Part shown: positions 17,135-26,350 of the stretch, piece after piece
Position numbering within the stretch: position 1 is the first letter of the stretch
Layout: the number at the start of each line of letters is the position of its first letter
DNA from: an uncultured Aquimarina sp.
GTDB taxonomy: Bacteria > Bacteroidota > Bacteroidia > Flavobacteriales > Flavobacteriaceae
NCBI GenBank assembly: GCA_947500545.1
Contig: CANMSO010000001.1
Span: 310,001 to 374,000 of the forward strand
Reading direction: 5' to 3'
Length of the DNA: 64,000 bases
Position numbers and translations under genes: made by a program
The notes under the pieces: model-generated
What the model saw: the letters and a program-made list of their open reading frames with translations, nothing else
Told to the model about the DNA's origin: nothing
Database searches by the model: none

Positions 17135-17534
17135 TAGGGCAAAAGGCTCCGCTATATAGGCCGGCATCTTCATAAGCGGTGTTTTTTATTCGTCCATTAT
17201 TGTTTAAATTAGAACTACTATATCCATTACCCGATATCGTAAATCCTGTATTGCTGATTTTGGGTTGAGAGATCACAACATTATATTCTGTTTGGATAAA
17301 TTGATTTTTGGGTAAAAGCATAATCGACGTGTTTTTTCTCAAGTATTGTTGTCTTAAATCTACGCTTAAATCAACCTCCTGTAGTTGATATTTTTTTGTT
17401 TTTAATTCGTTTTTAGTAATAGTTAATGGTGCACTTAATTCCTCCCAGGGTATAGAAATTTTATCTGTAATATTTTCTTGTCCGTAGGCTGTAAGGCTAA
17501 AACATGCAATAAAAAGTACCAAAAAGATTTTCAT
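17115..17534 (-). CDS. Small secreted protein, function unknown
   Basis: 139 residues with a clear signal peptide (KIFLVLFIACFSLTAYG, cleavage probably near residue 18). The mature protein has a middle region rich in beta-prone and polar residues (ISQPKISNTGFTISGNG) and a short Cys-containing end (SGAFCPITGLAY). I recognise no family. Its 3' end overlaps the channel gene by 20 bases on the opposite strand. The neighbouring divergent gene is menB, about 160 bases away. Confidence 0.7.
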   Translation of the reverse strand: MKIFLVLFIACFSLTAYGQENITDKISIPWEELSAPLTITKNELKTKKYQLQEVDLSVDLRQQYLRKNTSIMLLPKNQFIQTEYNVVISQPKISNTGFTISGNGYSSSNLNNNGRIKNTAYEDAGLYSGAFCPITGLAY

Positions 17535-17665
17535 AATCGTAAATATATTATCATTTCCTTTAAAATCATCAAAAACTATGCTAAATTAAATTCTTTATTC
17601 TGAATAAATAAAAATTTAAGGAGATTTACCCTATATATGATAGAGGAGGATATAGTATATTGTAT

Positions 17666-17673
17666 TATTTTTG
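17666..17673 (+). promoter_or_regulatory. Putative -7 box for menB
   Basis: TATTTTTG matches TAnnTTTG, 20 bases before the menB ATG. No clear -33 element. Confidence 0.5.
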
Positions 17674-17693
17674 AAAGACATTAAAAAAAATAT

Positions 17694-18536
17694 ATGAGTT
17701 CAGTAAACTGGAAAACAGCAAAAGAATATAAAGATATCACCTACAAAAAGTCTGGAGGGGTAGCCCGTATAGCATTTAATAGACCAGATGTGCGTAATGC
17801 TTTTAGACCACAAACCACAAGTGAATTATATGATGCTTTTTATGATGCACAAGAGGATACATCTATAGGGGTTGTTTTGCTTTCGGCAGAAGGACCTTCT
17901 TCTAAAGATGGAGTGTATAGTTTTTGTAGTGGAGGTGATCAAAAAGTCAGAGGCCATCAAGGTTATGTGGGTGAAGATGGGATGCATAGATTAAATATCT
18001 TAGAAGTACAAAGGCTTATAAGATTTATGCCCAAAGTAGTGATAGCAGTTGTTCCTGGTTGGGCAGTAGGAGGTGGGCATAGCTTGCATGTTGTTTGTGA
18101 TCTTACTCTTGCAAGTAAAGAGCATGCCATTTTTAAACAAACAGATGCAGATGTTACTAGTTTTGACGGAGGATATGGATCTGCTTACCTTGCCAAAATG
18201 GTTGGACAAAAAAAAGCGCGTGAGATTTTCTTTTTAGGAAGAAATTATTCTGCTCAAGATGCATACGAAATGGGAATGGTTAATGCAGTAATCCCTCATG
18301 ATGACCTTGAAGAAACCGCGTATGAGTGGGCACAAGAAATACTAGAGAAGTCGCCAACATCTATAAAAATGTTAAAATTCGCCATGAATCTTACAGATGA
18401 TGGTATGGTTGGACAACAAGTGTTTGCAGGAGAGGCAACCAGACTTGCATATATGACCGAAGAAGCAAAAGAAGGTAGAAATGCATTTTTAGAGAAGAGA
18501 AAACCTAATTTTAAGGATATTAAATGGATTCCATAA
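17694..18536 (+). CDS. menB: 1,4-dihydroxy-2-naphthoyl-CoA synthase
   Basis: 280 residues, crotonase fold. It closes the second ring of the naphthoquinone (OSB-CoA to DHNA-CoA). Motifs are FNRPDVRNAFRPQT, FCSGGDQKVRG (oxyanion hole), VPGWAVGGGHSLHVVCDL, QTDADVTSFDGGYGS and the C-terminal GEATRLAYMTEEAKEGRNAF. In QTDADVTS the residue equivalent to the E. coli bicarbonate-binding Gly156 is Asp151, as in the M. tuberculosis type, so a bicarbonate cofactor should not be needed. It lies about 3.2 kb from menD. The menC, menE and menA genes are not in this window. Confidence 0.97.
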   Translation: MSSVNWKTAKEYKDITYKKSGGVARIAFNRPDVRNAFRPQTTSELYDAFYDAQEDTSIGVVLLSAEGPSSKDGVYSFCSGGDQKVRGHQGYVGEDGMHRLNILEVQRLIRFMPKVVIAVVPGWAVGGGHSLHVVCDLTLASKEHAIFKQTDADVTSFDGGYGSAYLAKMVGQKKAREIFFLGRNYSAQDAYEMGMVNAVIPHDDLEETAYEWAQEILEKSPTSIKMLKFAMNLTDDGMVGQQVFAGEATRLAYMTEEAKEGRNAFLEKRKPNFKDIKWIP

Positions 18537-18613
18537 GAAAGGTAGTATAGGTGTTGTTAATTTTGGGGCGTGATTTTTCATTACCTATAAGTAGTAAATC
18601 TTAATTTCGGAGA

Positions 18614-19387
18614 ATGAATAAAAAAGAAGAAGAGATTTTATCAATGCATTATCAGATTGAAAAAACTGATATTAAACAGCAAAGACTGGAAGATCGTCTT
18701 GTGTCAATTTCTAAAGATTTGAAAAAGAGTAAGAATAGAAGAGATTTTTATTTCACTTTTATTATTATACTAATTCTAATTATGACATTCGGGAGTTTTT
18801 ATTTGATTCAAAACAATATGATTTTTTCTGAAGAAGATAATTCTTTGGAAAACTCAAATGAAATTAAAAAACTTCTGGTGGTTAATGATTCATTACAGCA
18901 AGAATTAACTAGATTAAAAAATGATATTTCACAATATGGAATGAATAAATCTAATGTTGGGGATTCAGTAACCACGGATTCTATAAATATAGAAGGGAAG
19001 CTAAAATTTGAAAGAGTACATTGTTATATAACCAAAATTTTTGAGAGTAATGATGCTGTTTTTATAGAAGCAGATTTTATAGAGTATTATGAAGGTAAAA
19101 AAGCAGTAAAAAAGGCTAAAGAATATGGTGAAGCCGAATATGATATAGACAAAAATGGAGATACTTTGTATTTTTTATATAATAATTATTATATTCATAA
19201 CCAGAATTCTACATCAAGAATTTTAGAACTTGACGATAAAGCGAGGTTGAGAATTGAGAATATTAATCAAATCTCTAATGGTTTTCCATTAAAAGCTGTC
19301 CAAAGGATTATAAAAGATAAACCTATAATGATTTTGGAAACTAATAATGGAGTTGTTTATAGAATAACCCAGCAAAAACTCCTTTAA
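18614..19387 (+). CDS. Single-pass membrane protein with coiled coil, unknown function
   Basis: 257 residues. A basic/acidic N-terminal segment (HYQIEKTDIKQQRLEDRL) is followed by one transmembrane helix (about 47-65, FIIILILIMTFGSFYLI), then a coiled coil (about 82-105, KLLVVNDSLQQELTRLKND) and a soluble C-terminal domain of mixed strands (about 130-257). The topology suggests a short cytoplasmic N-terminus and a periplasmic C-terminus. It is immediately followed by a paralogue with a similar N-terminus. It starts 77 bases after menB. No family recognised. Confidence 0.72.
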   Translation: MNKKEEEILSMHYQIEKTDIKQQRLEDRLVSISKDLKKSKNRRDFYFTFIIILILIMTFGSFYLIQNNMIFSEEDNSLENSNEIKKLLVVNDSLQQELTRLKNDISQYGMNKSNVGDSVTTDSINIEGKLKFERVHCYITKIFESNDAVFIEADFIEYYEGKKAVKKAKEYGEAEYDIDKNGDTLYFLYNNYYIHNQNSTSRILELDDKARLRIENINQISNGFPLKAVQRIIKDKPIMILETNNGVVYRITQQKLL

Positions 19388-19442
19388 GCGTTGTAAATAA
19401 TATATCTTTAAAATAACTATAACCCCATAAACTACCCCAACA

Positions 19443-20054
19443 ATGAAGGTTATTAAAGATGAGGATCTTTTATCTTTACATTATCAGATAGAAAAATCCG
19501 AAATTAAGCAAAAGAAACTTGAAGATCTTTTGGATGAAGAAGTGAGTAAGCTTAAAAAAAGTAAAAAATCGAATAGATTATATGGATCATTCTCAGTGGT
19601 TCTATTGTTATTAGCTGTATTTCTAGTGGCAAATGCCTTTTATTCTAGTAAATCAACTACAAAAAAAGTAGATAGCGTTGATGAAATTTCATTAGTTAAA
19701 GATGAATTAGAAAAGGTTAAAAAAGAGCTAGATGTACTCAAAAAAGAAAAGCTAGACCTTAAAGAAATTCAAAACTTATACCTATATAGAAGTTTAATCA
19801 ATAAGGATACTGTCTTCTCGGTTCAGGTAAAAGCATTAAGTGATAAAAGAATCGCTTCTATTTCAGAAAAATTCACGAACACATTGGTTTACAGTGATGT
19901 ATCGTATCATAAATTGAGCTTAGGAATTTTTGAAACGTTAGCTGAAGCTCAGGATTTCAGAAAAACTCTTATAGAATCTGGTTTGTATGATAAACGAGTA
20001 TTTGTTATATCCTATAAAGATGGGAAACGCCTGAAAATTGAAGATTACGAATAG
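19443..20054 (+). CDS. Membrane-anchored coiled-coil protein with SPOR-like C-terminal domain
   Basis: 203 residues. The N-terminus HYQIEKSEIKQKKLEDLL closely matches the preceding gene. A transmembrane helix (about 48-67) and a Lys/Glu coiled coil (about 83-110, LVKDELEKVKKELDVLKKEK) follow. The C-terminal 75 residues (FSVQVKALSD, then YHKLSLGIFETLAEAQDFRK, then KRVFVISYKDGKRL) look like a SPOR domain, which in other proteins binds denuded septal peptidoglycan. A cell-envelope or division-linked role is therefore possible. It converges with the E1 gene eight bases away. The SPOR assignment is by pattern only. Confidence 0.75.
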   Translation: MKVIKDEDLLSLHYQIEKSEIKQKKLEDLLDEEVSKLKKSKKSNRLYGSFSVVLLLLAVFLVANAFYSSKSTTKKVDSVDEISLVKDELEKVKKELDVLKKEKLDLKEIQNLYLYRSLINKDTVFSVQVKALSDKRIASISEKFTNTLVYSDVSYHKLSLGIFETLAEAQDFRKTLIESGLYDKRVFVISYKDGKRLKIEDYE

Positions 20055-20062
20055 TGTTTGAA

Positions 20063-22477
20063 CTATCTTAATCGGGGGTAATCAGCCGGGTTTGCCTCAT
20101 GCATTATCGAATACACTTTTTCAAAAATATCTTCTGTAGATGGCTTACTGAAATAATCACCATCGGTACCAAAAGCTGGTCTATGAGGTTGTGCACTTAA
20201 AGTTTGAGGCTTGCTGTCTAGATACTCATATACGTTTTGCTCATCTATTAGTTTGTGAAGAATGTAACCTGTGGCTCCACCTGGTACATCTTCATCTATA
20301 ATTAATAGTCTATTTGTTTTGGCTACACTTTTTACGATGTCATGATTTAGATCAAAAGGAACTAATGATTGAACATCTATAACTTCAGCATTAATACCTA
20401 CAGATAATAATTCTTTTGCCGTTTGTTCTACTAATCTTAATGTAGAACCATAGGATACCAAAGTAATATCTGTTCCTTCTTTTACGGTTTCAACAATTCC
20501 AATTGGTGTTCTTGTCTGTGATAGGTTGGTTGGCATTTTCTCTTTTAAACGATATCCGTTTAGACATTCTACAACAACCGCAGGTTCATCGCTCTCTAGC
20601 AATGTATTGTAAAAACCTGCTGCTTTGGTCATATTACGTGGTACAAGAATATACATACCTCTTAAAAGGTGAATAAGACCTCCCATTTGCGAACCAGAAT
20701 GCCAGATTCCTTCTAGTCTATGACCTCTTGTTCTTACAATTAAAGGGGCCTTTTGTTTTGCGAAAGTTCTATATCTTAATGTAGCAAGGTCATCACTTAG
20801 TCCTTGAATACAATAGAGTATATAATCGAGGTATTGAATTTCAGCTATAGGTCTTAGGCCTCTCATTGCCATACCAATTCCTTGACCAATTATAGTAGCT
20901 TCGCGAATACCTGTGTCCGAAATCCTGATATCTCCAAATTTTTCTTGAAGACCCTCAAGCCCTTGGTTAACATCGCCAATTTTACCACTGTCTTCACCAA
21001 AAATAAGTGCCTCTGGAACTCTGTTGAATATTTCTTCAAAATTATCTCTAAGAATAACTCTTGCGTCGACTATTTCAGAGTCTTCGTTATATTCTGGCTT
21101 TACTTCAGTGACATTGGTAGCTTTTGAGTCAAACTCGCTATATAAATGATCGCTATATTTAGACTGAGTACTACTTATATAATTGTTTATCCACTCTTGA
21201 AGAGCAGTTTTTTCTGCAAAATCTTCTTTAACAACATAGCGCAAAGCTTTTCTTGTTGTCTCAAGAACATCTTTTCGAATAGGTTCTTCTTTAGAAGAAA
21301 GTGTATTGATAAGTGGCGTTATAAAATTCTTATTTGCACTTTTGTCTTCAACCGCTTTTAATAGAGCTAATGCTTCTTTTTGTTCTGATTTAATTTCTTC
21401 CAGATATGCGTTCCATGCATTATTCTTTCCTTTTCTAACCTCTTTTTTGGCAGCTTTTTCAATATCCAGGAGTTCTTCAACGGTAGCTACATTATGATCA
21501 ATGATCCACTCTTTGAATTTTTTATTACAGTCATATTCTCTTTCCCAATTTAATCGATCTTCACTTTTATATCTTTCGTGCGATCCAGAGGTCGAATGCC
21601 CTTGTGGTTGGGTTAACTCTTTAACATGAATAAGTACAGGGATATGTTTCTTACGAGCTAATTCTTCAGCAGTTTCGTAGGCATCCATTAATGCAGGATA
21701 GTCCCAGCCATTAACTTTGATAATTTCATAACCGTCATGGTTTTCATCACGTCTGAAACCTTCTAAAATTAGTGAGATATCTTCTTTTGTGGTTTGATGT
21801 TTTGCGTGAACAGAAATTCCATATTCATCATCCCATACACTAATTACCATTGGTACTTGTAACACTCCACCGGCATTTACGGTTTCCCAAAATAAACCTT
21901 CACTGGTACTAGCATTTCCTATTGTTCCCCATGCTACTTCATTTCCTTGAATTGAAAAATTAGAGAAATCAGCAACGCTTTTTTCATTTCGATATACTTT
22001 TGATGCTTGAGCAAGGCCTAATAATCTAGGCATTTGACCAGCCGTAGGTGATATATCTGAGCTAGAGTTTTTTTGTTGTGTAAGATTTTTCCAACTACCG
22101 TCTTCATTAAGACTATGAGTAGCAAAATGGCCACCCATTTGTCTTCCTGCAGCAAAAGGTTCTCTATTAATATCTGTGTGAGCATAAAGACCAGCAAAAA
22201 ATTGTTCTACAGTATACTGGTCAATAGCCATCATAAAGGTTTGATCTCTATAATACCCCGAGCGAAAATCACCATCACGAAAAACCCTTGCCATTGCAAG
22301 TTGTGGTAATTCTTTTCCTCCACCAAAAATTCCAAATTTTGATTTACCTGTTAGTACTTCACGTCTACCCAATAAGCTACACTCTCTACTTATCAATGCG
22401 ATTTTATAATCTCTAAGTATTTGATTTCTATATTCTTCGAATGAAATATTAGATGTGCTTATTGTTTCTGGTTGCAT
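20063..22477 (-). CDS. 2-oxoacid dehydrogenase E1, fused alpha and beta subunits
   Basis: 804 residues. Residues 1-370 are the E1 alpha-type thiamine domain (YYRDQTFMMA, then GNASTSEGLFWETVNAGG, then ISVWDDEYGIS). Residues 470-804 are the E1 beta domain (FGEDSGKIGDVNQGLEGL, then GIREATIIGQGIGMAMRGLR, then DEDVPGGATGYIL). It decarboxylates a 2-oxoacid and passes the acyl group to lipoyl-E2. A branched-chain substrate is the usual assumption for this fusion, pyruvate the alternative. E2 and E3 genes are not nearby. The cofactor motif is unusual: the GDG...NN residues are GNA...DD here. It has a well-formed promoter. Confidence 0.92.
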   Translation of the reverse strand: MQPETISTSNISFEEYRNQILRDYKIALISRECSLLGRREVLTGKSKFGIFGGGKELPQLAMARVFRDGDFRSGYYRDQTFMMAIDQYTVEQFFAGLYAHTDINREPFAAGRQMGGHFATHSLNEDGSWKNLTQQKNSSSDISPTAGQMPRLLGLAQASKVYRNEKSVADFSNFSIQGNEVAWGTIGNASTSEGLFWETVNAGGVLQVPMVISVWDDEYGISVHAKHQTTKEDISLILEGFRRDENHDGYEIIKVNGWDYPALMDAYETAEELARKKHIPVLIHVKELTQPQGHSTSGSHERYKSEDRLNWEREYDCNKKFKEWIIDHNVATVEELLDIEKAAKKEVRKGKNNAWNAYLEEIKSEQKEALALLKAVEDKSANKNFITPLINTLSSKEEPIRKDVLETTRKALRYVVKEDFAEKTALQEWINNYISSTQSKYSDHLYSEFDSKATNVTEVKPEYNEDSEIVDARVILRDNFEEIFNRVPEALIFGEDSGKIGDVNQGLEGLQEKFGDIRISDTGIREATIIGQGIGMAMRGLRPIAEIQYLDYILYCIQGLSDDLATLRYRTFAKQKAPLIVRTRGHRLEGIWHSGSQMGGLIHLLRGMYILVPRNMTKAAGFYNTLLESDEPAVVVECLNGYRLKEKMPTNLSQTRTPIGIVETVKEGTDITLVSYGSTLRLVEQTAKELLSVGINAEVIDVQSLVPFDLNHDIVKSVAKTNRLLIIDEDVPGGATGYILHKLIDEQNVYEYLDSKPQTLSAQPHRPAFGTDGDYFSKPSTEDIFEKVYSIMHEANPADYPRLR

Positions 22478-22499
22478 ATAAATGACTTTTTAAGGTTTG

Positions 22500-22530
22500 C
22501 AAATTTAGTCAAAATACAAACCAATTACAA
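22500..22530 (-). promoter_or_regulatory. Promoter for the fused E1 gene
   Basis: On the minus strand TTG (complement of 22528-22530), a 20-base spacer, then TAAATTTG (complement of 22500-22507). This is a full match to the Bacteroidota -33/-7 arrangement, 22 bases upstream of the start codon. Confidence 0.7.
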
Positions 22531-22674
22531 CTCCTAAACTCTTAAAGTTTTTGAAGATAATTTACTTAAAGTGACTTTCTGTTGATAAATTATCTTTTTA
22601 TAGCCATATTTTAAGGATTGGTTAACAAATATTCAAAATTTTCACATTTATACCTATTTCACATTTTTGAAACA

Positions 22675-25506
22675 CTAATACCATTCTCGTGTAAAGAGGC
22701 CAATCAGTGTCTCTGGGCTTAATGTAATGATGAACCTAATTTGTTGGTCATAATCTGGTTGACTTACTTCCCAACCTTTATTAGAAACTATAGGGAAGAA
22801 AACTTCAAAATAATCTGCTACAAGACTTAATCGTACCCCACCATCAAATACGTATTTTGGTGAGATTCCTTTATTTTTTACTATCCCTACATCCCCATAG
22901 GCGTATATCCATTTCCAGATATTGGTATTAGCATTTAAAGTGGTAATCCATTGATTTGAAAATGGGTAGTCTAATTGAGATTTGAACCCTCCTTCAGCAA
23001 TAATGATTTGTTGACTTACCAAACCAGTATCTTCGCTGCGCCCCAAGTAATTAAAATCGAATAGGTAATCAGTGGGTCTATCAAGTGCAAAACTAAAGAA
23101 ATCACCATCTTTTTCTGTGTCATTAAAAATAAATGCTCCGGCAAACAATCTAAGATTTAATTGCCTGTTGTTTAGAAATAGTTTTCTATAGTTTATAGTT
23201 CCTGAAAGCTTGCTAAAGTTTTTTGAAATTTGATAATCAATAGTATATCCTAAGAAATTTATGAGATTAAAATCTGAGTATCGATATCTTGCATTGAATA
23301 CATTATAATCAGGTGTGACTACAGGATTTTCTTCGTCTCTTTCTCGAAAAACATTTACATTTCTAAGGGTTAATCTTTGTTTTTCATTTGATCTTAGGTC
23401 TTTTGGTCTAAAATAAAAACTGGCTGAGGAAGAAAATCTTTTAAACAAAAGATCTGGAGCATAACTAAACATGCTTCCATTGACACCATAACGTATTTGA
23501 TATAACCCATAATCTGCAATCTGATTTCTAAAAAAGAATGAGGCAGAACCTAGTAGTTTTTTGGATTTTAGGCCATAAGCGGGCGATATATTATATTCAA
23601 AATCTCTCCTTATAATAGTTTTATTATAAAATTTTGAAGCTAATGTAAAACCATCATATACATTGAATTCGAATTCTGGAATAAAAAAGATTTGACTATA
23701 TCTTGGATCTTCAATATCTTGTAAGATCCTAAATTGAATAGGTTTATTGAATATCCATTTTAAATTTTTGTAATTATTACGTCGATTTATTTCAGGAACA
23801 TTTTGATCATAGTCTAAGACAACCTTGCTAAGATCTTCATTTGCAATCATTACTTTTTTTGTCCCGGTTATATCTGTTACCCAGGTTTTAGAAACGACAT
23901 CATTTTTTCTTAGACCATAAAGCGAAATAGGCATAGAGTTACTGCCTTTGTTTTTTATAGTGACTTCAATTGAGTCTTTTCGCCTTTTAATAGATTTAAT
24001 TTTGAAGTCTAATTTTGCGTTAGTTTGTGTATAGTCTTCAAAAAACCATGCTATATCTTTGTGTGCTATGGATTCTAGAATTTCTTTATATATTTTAGAA
24101 TCAGTGTGTTTTAGGGCGTTTTGGGTGTAAAATTCTTTTATACTTGCGTCTACAACGTTGTCATCACCAAGATAATCCTCTAGATATTTGAAACCGACCC
24201 CAGCTTTATAAGCATTGGCAATATTTTTATTGAACTTAACCAGTTCATCTTGAGGTTGAGATAGTGGTTGATCCAAGAATAATCTGGCCATATTTTTATA
24301 TGCCAAGAAGTACTGATCGTTAAAATCAAGATCTGCAGCATGAAACCATCTTACACCTATTACCTTACTTAGTTTACCAACTATTTTCATTTCGGGATAA
24401 AACTGTTCTGTATATGACATCATTAAGTAGATGTGCATAGCATCTCTTATCCAGGCATCATTTCTACCGTTAATGAATAGTGTTTTTTTAAGGTAACTTT
24501 CGGTAATTGCCTTAAGTTGTTTAATCTCGTATTGAAAACCATCGGGAAAAGGTCTCAATATATCCGGTAGTTGATTTAATCCATAAACTGGGTTGTTTTT
24601 GTAATCGCTTTCGGATACCAAAATTTTTTTAAAAGGGTACGGGCCCAGTTTTTTTTGTAAAAATTTTATAATCCTAGTAGTTGCCACCGATTTCATTGCT
24701 GGCATTAGGTTATTGTCGTCTATATTGCTTATAAACTCAATTCCGTCTGCCGGGAAACTATAGAATGAACTGGAACCTCTTTGGATATATAGATTTAACT
24801 CACCTCTATTATTCCCCTGAAGTTGAATCGTTTTGCTGTCTTTTTCTTCTGAATCTAGTATTGTTTCTTTATTTAAGTCACTAACTACTTCATATCCATG
24901 AGGTAAGGTCATCTTGATCTTATAATCTGCAAACGGTGCATAAAGGTCGTCGAGATTTTTATGACTGTAGATATTCCACTTTGTGTCATAGACCGCAGGG
25001 ATAATATACCAATATTTAAGATCAAAGTTACCATCGGGATGATAGCCGTAACGAGTAAATTTGCTACTAGGAATCTTTACTTTGTATTTTAAAACAAAAG
25101 TATGGCTGTCACCAGGGTACAACGGTTTGGGGGATTCAATCCAGATAATATCCTGTGCACCATTGTATCTACCCCATTTTAGTGATTTCGTTGTCTTGTC
25201 CGTAACACTTTGAATTAAGGTATTCCCTCGTTCATTGTCTTTTGCAAAATAGAATCGCTTTAGAAAATCCTCAGAGAATCTTTTGCCAAGTGGAGTGGTT
25301 TTATCAGAAAAACCGTTTGCCCAATCGTGAAAAAAGATTTCACTAAGTGTATCTTTTGAAGAATTTGTATAGGTGATTTCTTGCTCTATCATTAATACTT
25401 TTTTCTCTGTATCAAGATCGGCAACTATATTTATGCTGTTTTGCGCTGATACGGTGGATAGCGTTAAAAAAGCAATAACGATATGGTATATTCTTCTAAT
25501 TTTCAA
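22675..25506 (-). CDS. M1-like pseudo-peptidase fused to an outer-membrane beta-barrel
   Basis: 943 residues. A signal peptide (IVIAFLTLSTVSAQ) is followed by an M1-aminopeptidase-like N-terminal beta domain (LSEIFFHDWANGFSD) and a region aligned to the thermolysin-like domain. Where M1 enzymes carry HExxH and a downstream Glu, this protein reads AITESYLKKTLF (about 333-344) and WIRDAMHIYLMMS (352-364), so zinc ligands are missing. From about 600 the sequence is alternating amphipathic strands (YSPAYGL-type turns, FRNQIADYGLYQIRYG) ending in an aromatic-terminated strand, typical of outer-membrane barrels. Function unknown; a surface-associated binding or assembly role is possible. It lies 168 bp downstream of nothing obvious on its own strand except the LOG gene. 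Confidence 0.8.
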   Translation of the reverse strand: MKIRRIYHIVIAFLTLSTVSAQNSINIVADLDTEKKVLMIEQEITYTNSSKDTLSEIFFHDWANGFSDKTTPLGKRFSEDFLKRFYFAKDNERGNTLIQSVTDKTTKSLKWGRYNGAQDIIWIESPKPLYPGDSHTFVLKYKVKIPSSKFTRYGYHPDGNFDLKYWYIIPAVYDTKWNIYSHKNLDDLYAPFADYKIKMTLPHGYEVVSDLNKETILDSEEKDSKTIQLQGNNRGELNLYIQRGSSSFYSFPADGIEFISNIDDNNLMPAMKSVATTRIIKFLQKKLGPYPFKKILVSESDYKNNPVYGLNQLPDILRPFPDGFQYEIKQLKAITESYLKKTLFINGRNDAWIRDAMHIYLMMSYTEQFYPEMKIVGKLSKVIGVRWFHAADLDFNDQYFLAYKNMARLFLDQPLSQPQDELVKFNKNIANAYKAGVGFKYLEDYLGDDNVVDASIKEFYTQNALKHTDSKIYKEILESIAHKDIAWFFEDYTQTNAKLDFKIKSIKRRKDSIEVTIKNKGSNSMPISLYGLRKNDVVSKTWVTDITGTKKVMIANEDLSKVVLDYDQNVPEINRRNNYKNLKWIFNKPIQFRILQDIEDPRYSQIFFIPEFEFNVYDGFTLASKFYNKTIIRRDFEYNISPAYGLKSKKLLGSASFFFRNQIADYGLYQIRYGVNGSMFSYAPDLLFKRFSSSASFYFRPKDLRSNEKQRLTLRNVNVFRERDEENPVVTPDYNVFNARYRYSDFNLINFLGYTIDYQISKNFSKLSGTINYRKLFLNNRQLNLRLFAGAFIFNDTEKDGDFFSFALDRPTDYLFDFNYLGRSEDTGLVSQQIIIAEGGFKSQLDYPFSNQWITTLNANTNIWKWIYAYGDVGIVKNKGISPKYVFDGGVRLSLVADYFEVFFPIVSNKGWEVSQPDYDQQIRFIITLSPETLIGLFTREWY

Positions 25507-25647
25507 CTTCTAATTAAATTAAAGGCGTTGTCCAAATGATCAACATAATATTGGAGTTCTTTTAGGTGTATCTAAAAAAGGCCTTTTTAATATCGGTCTA
25601 TTTGCACATGACTTCAATATTAATAACTGTTTTAAATACAATACGTT

Positions 25648-26337
25648 TCAGAAATTTGGACTTAAATTATACTCTGCATAGAATTTATCTAAAATTTGTA
25701 ATACTTCTTCAGGTGTATCGACAACATGTAAAAGATCCAAATCTCCTGGGCTAACATTTCCGAATTTTTCAAGCAAAGTAGCTTTTACCCAGTCAATAAG
25801 TCCTCCCCAAAAATCGGTACTTACGAGTATGATAGGGAATTTTGCTATTTTCTTGGTCTGTATCAATGTCATTGCTTCAAAAAGTTCATCAAGTGTTCCA
25901 AACCCTCCTGGCATTACCACAAAACCTTGAGAATACTTCACAAACATTACTTTACGTACAAAAAAGTAATCAAAATCAAGACTCTTGTCACTATCAATAT
26001 AAGGGTTATCATGTTGTTCAAATGGTAACTCTATGTTTAATCCAACAGAAGTACCACCTGCTAGGTGTGCCCCCTTATTTCCTGCTTCCATAATCCCGGG
26101 GCCTCCACCTGTAATTACACCATAACCATGATGTACAATCTGTTTGGCCACATCTACTGCCAGTTGATAATATTTATCGTCAACTTTGGTACGAGCAGAT
26201 CCAAAAATGGATACGCAAGGTCCAATTTTACTCATTTTTTCGAATCCGTTTACAAATTCTCCCATAATCTTAAAGATCGCCCAGGAGTCATTTGTTTTTA
26301 TTTGGTTCCAACCCTTGTGATGTTGTTCTTCTCTCAT
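25648..26337 (-). CDS. LOG-family Rossmann-fold protein (TIGR00730 type)
   Basis: 229 residues. Signature motifs of the LOG/lysine-decarboxylase-like family are present: SIFGSARTK, GVITGGGPGIMEAGNKGA and VMPGGFGTLDELFEA. Members hydrolyse nucleoside 5'-monophosphates with release of ribose 5-phosphate, including cytokinin ribotides. Without a cytokinin context, a nucleotide-salvage or housecleaning role is more likely. Its start lies 13 bases after the uvrA stop, so it is probably co-transcribed with uvrA. The old label lysine decarboxylase should be avoided. Confidence 0.93.
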   Translation of the reverse strand: MREEQHHKGWNQIKTNDSWAIFKIMGEFVNGFEKMSKIGPCVSIFGSARTKVDDKYYQLAVDVAKQIVHHGYGVITGGGPGIMEAGNKGAHLAGGTSVGLNIELPFEQHDNPYIDSDKSLDFDYFFVRKVMFVKYSQGFVVMPGGFGTLDELFEAMTLIQTKKIAKFPIILVSTDFWGGLIDWVKATLLEKFGNVSPGDLDLLHVVDTPEEVLQILDKFYAEYNLSPNF

Positions 26338-26350
26338 AAATTTTAATATT

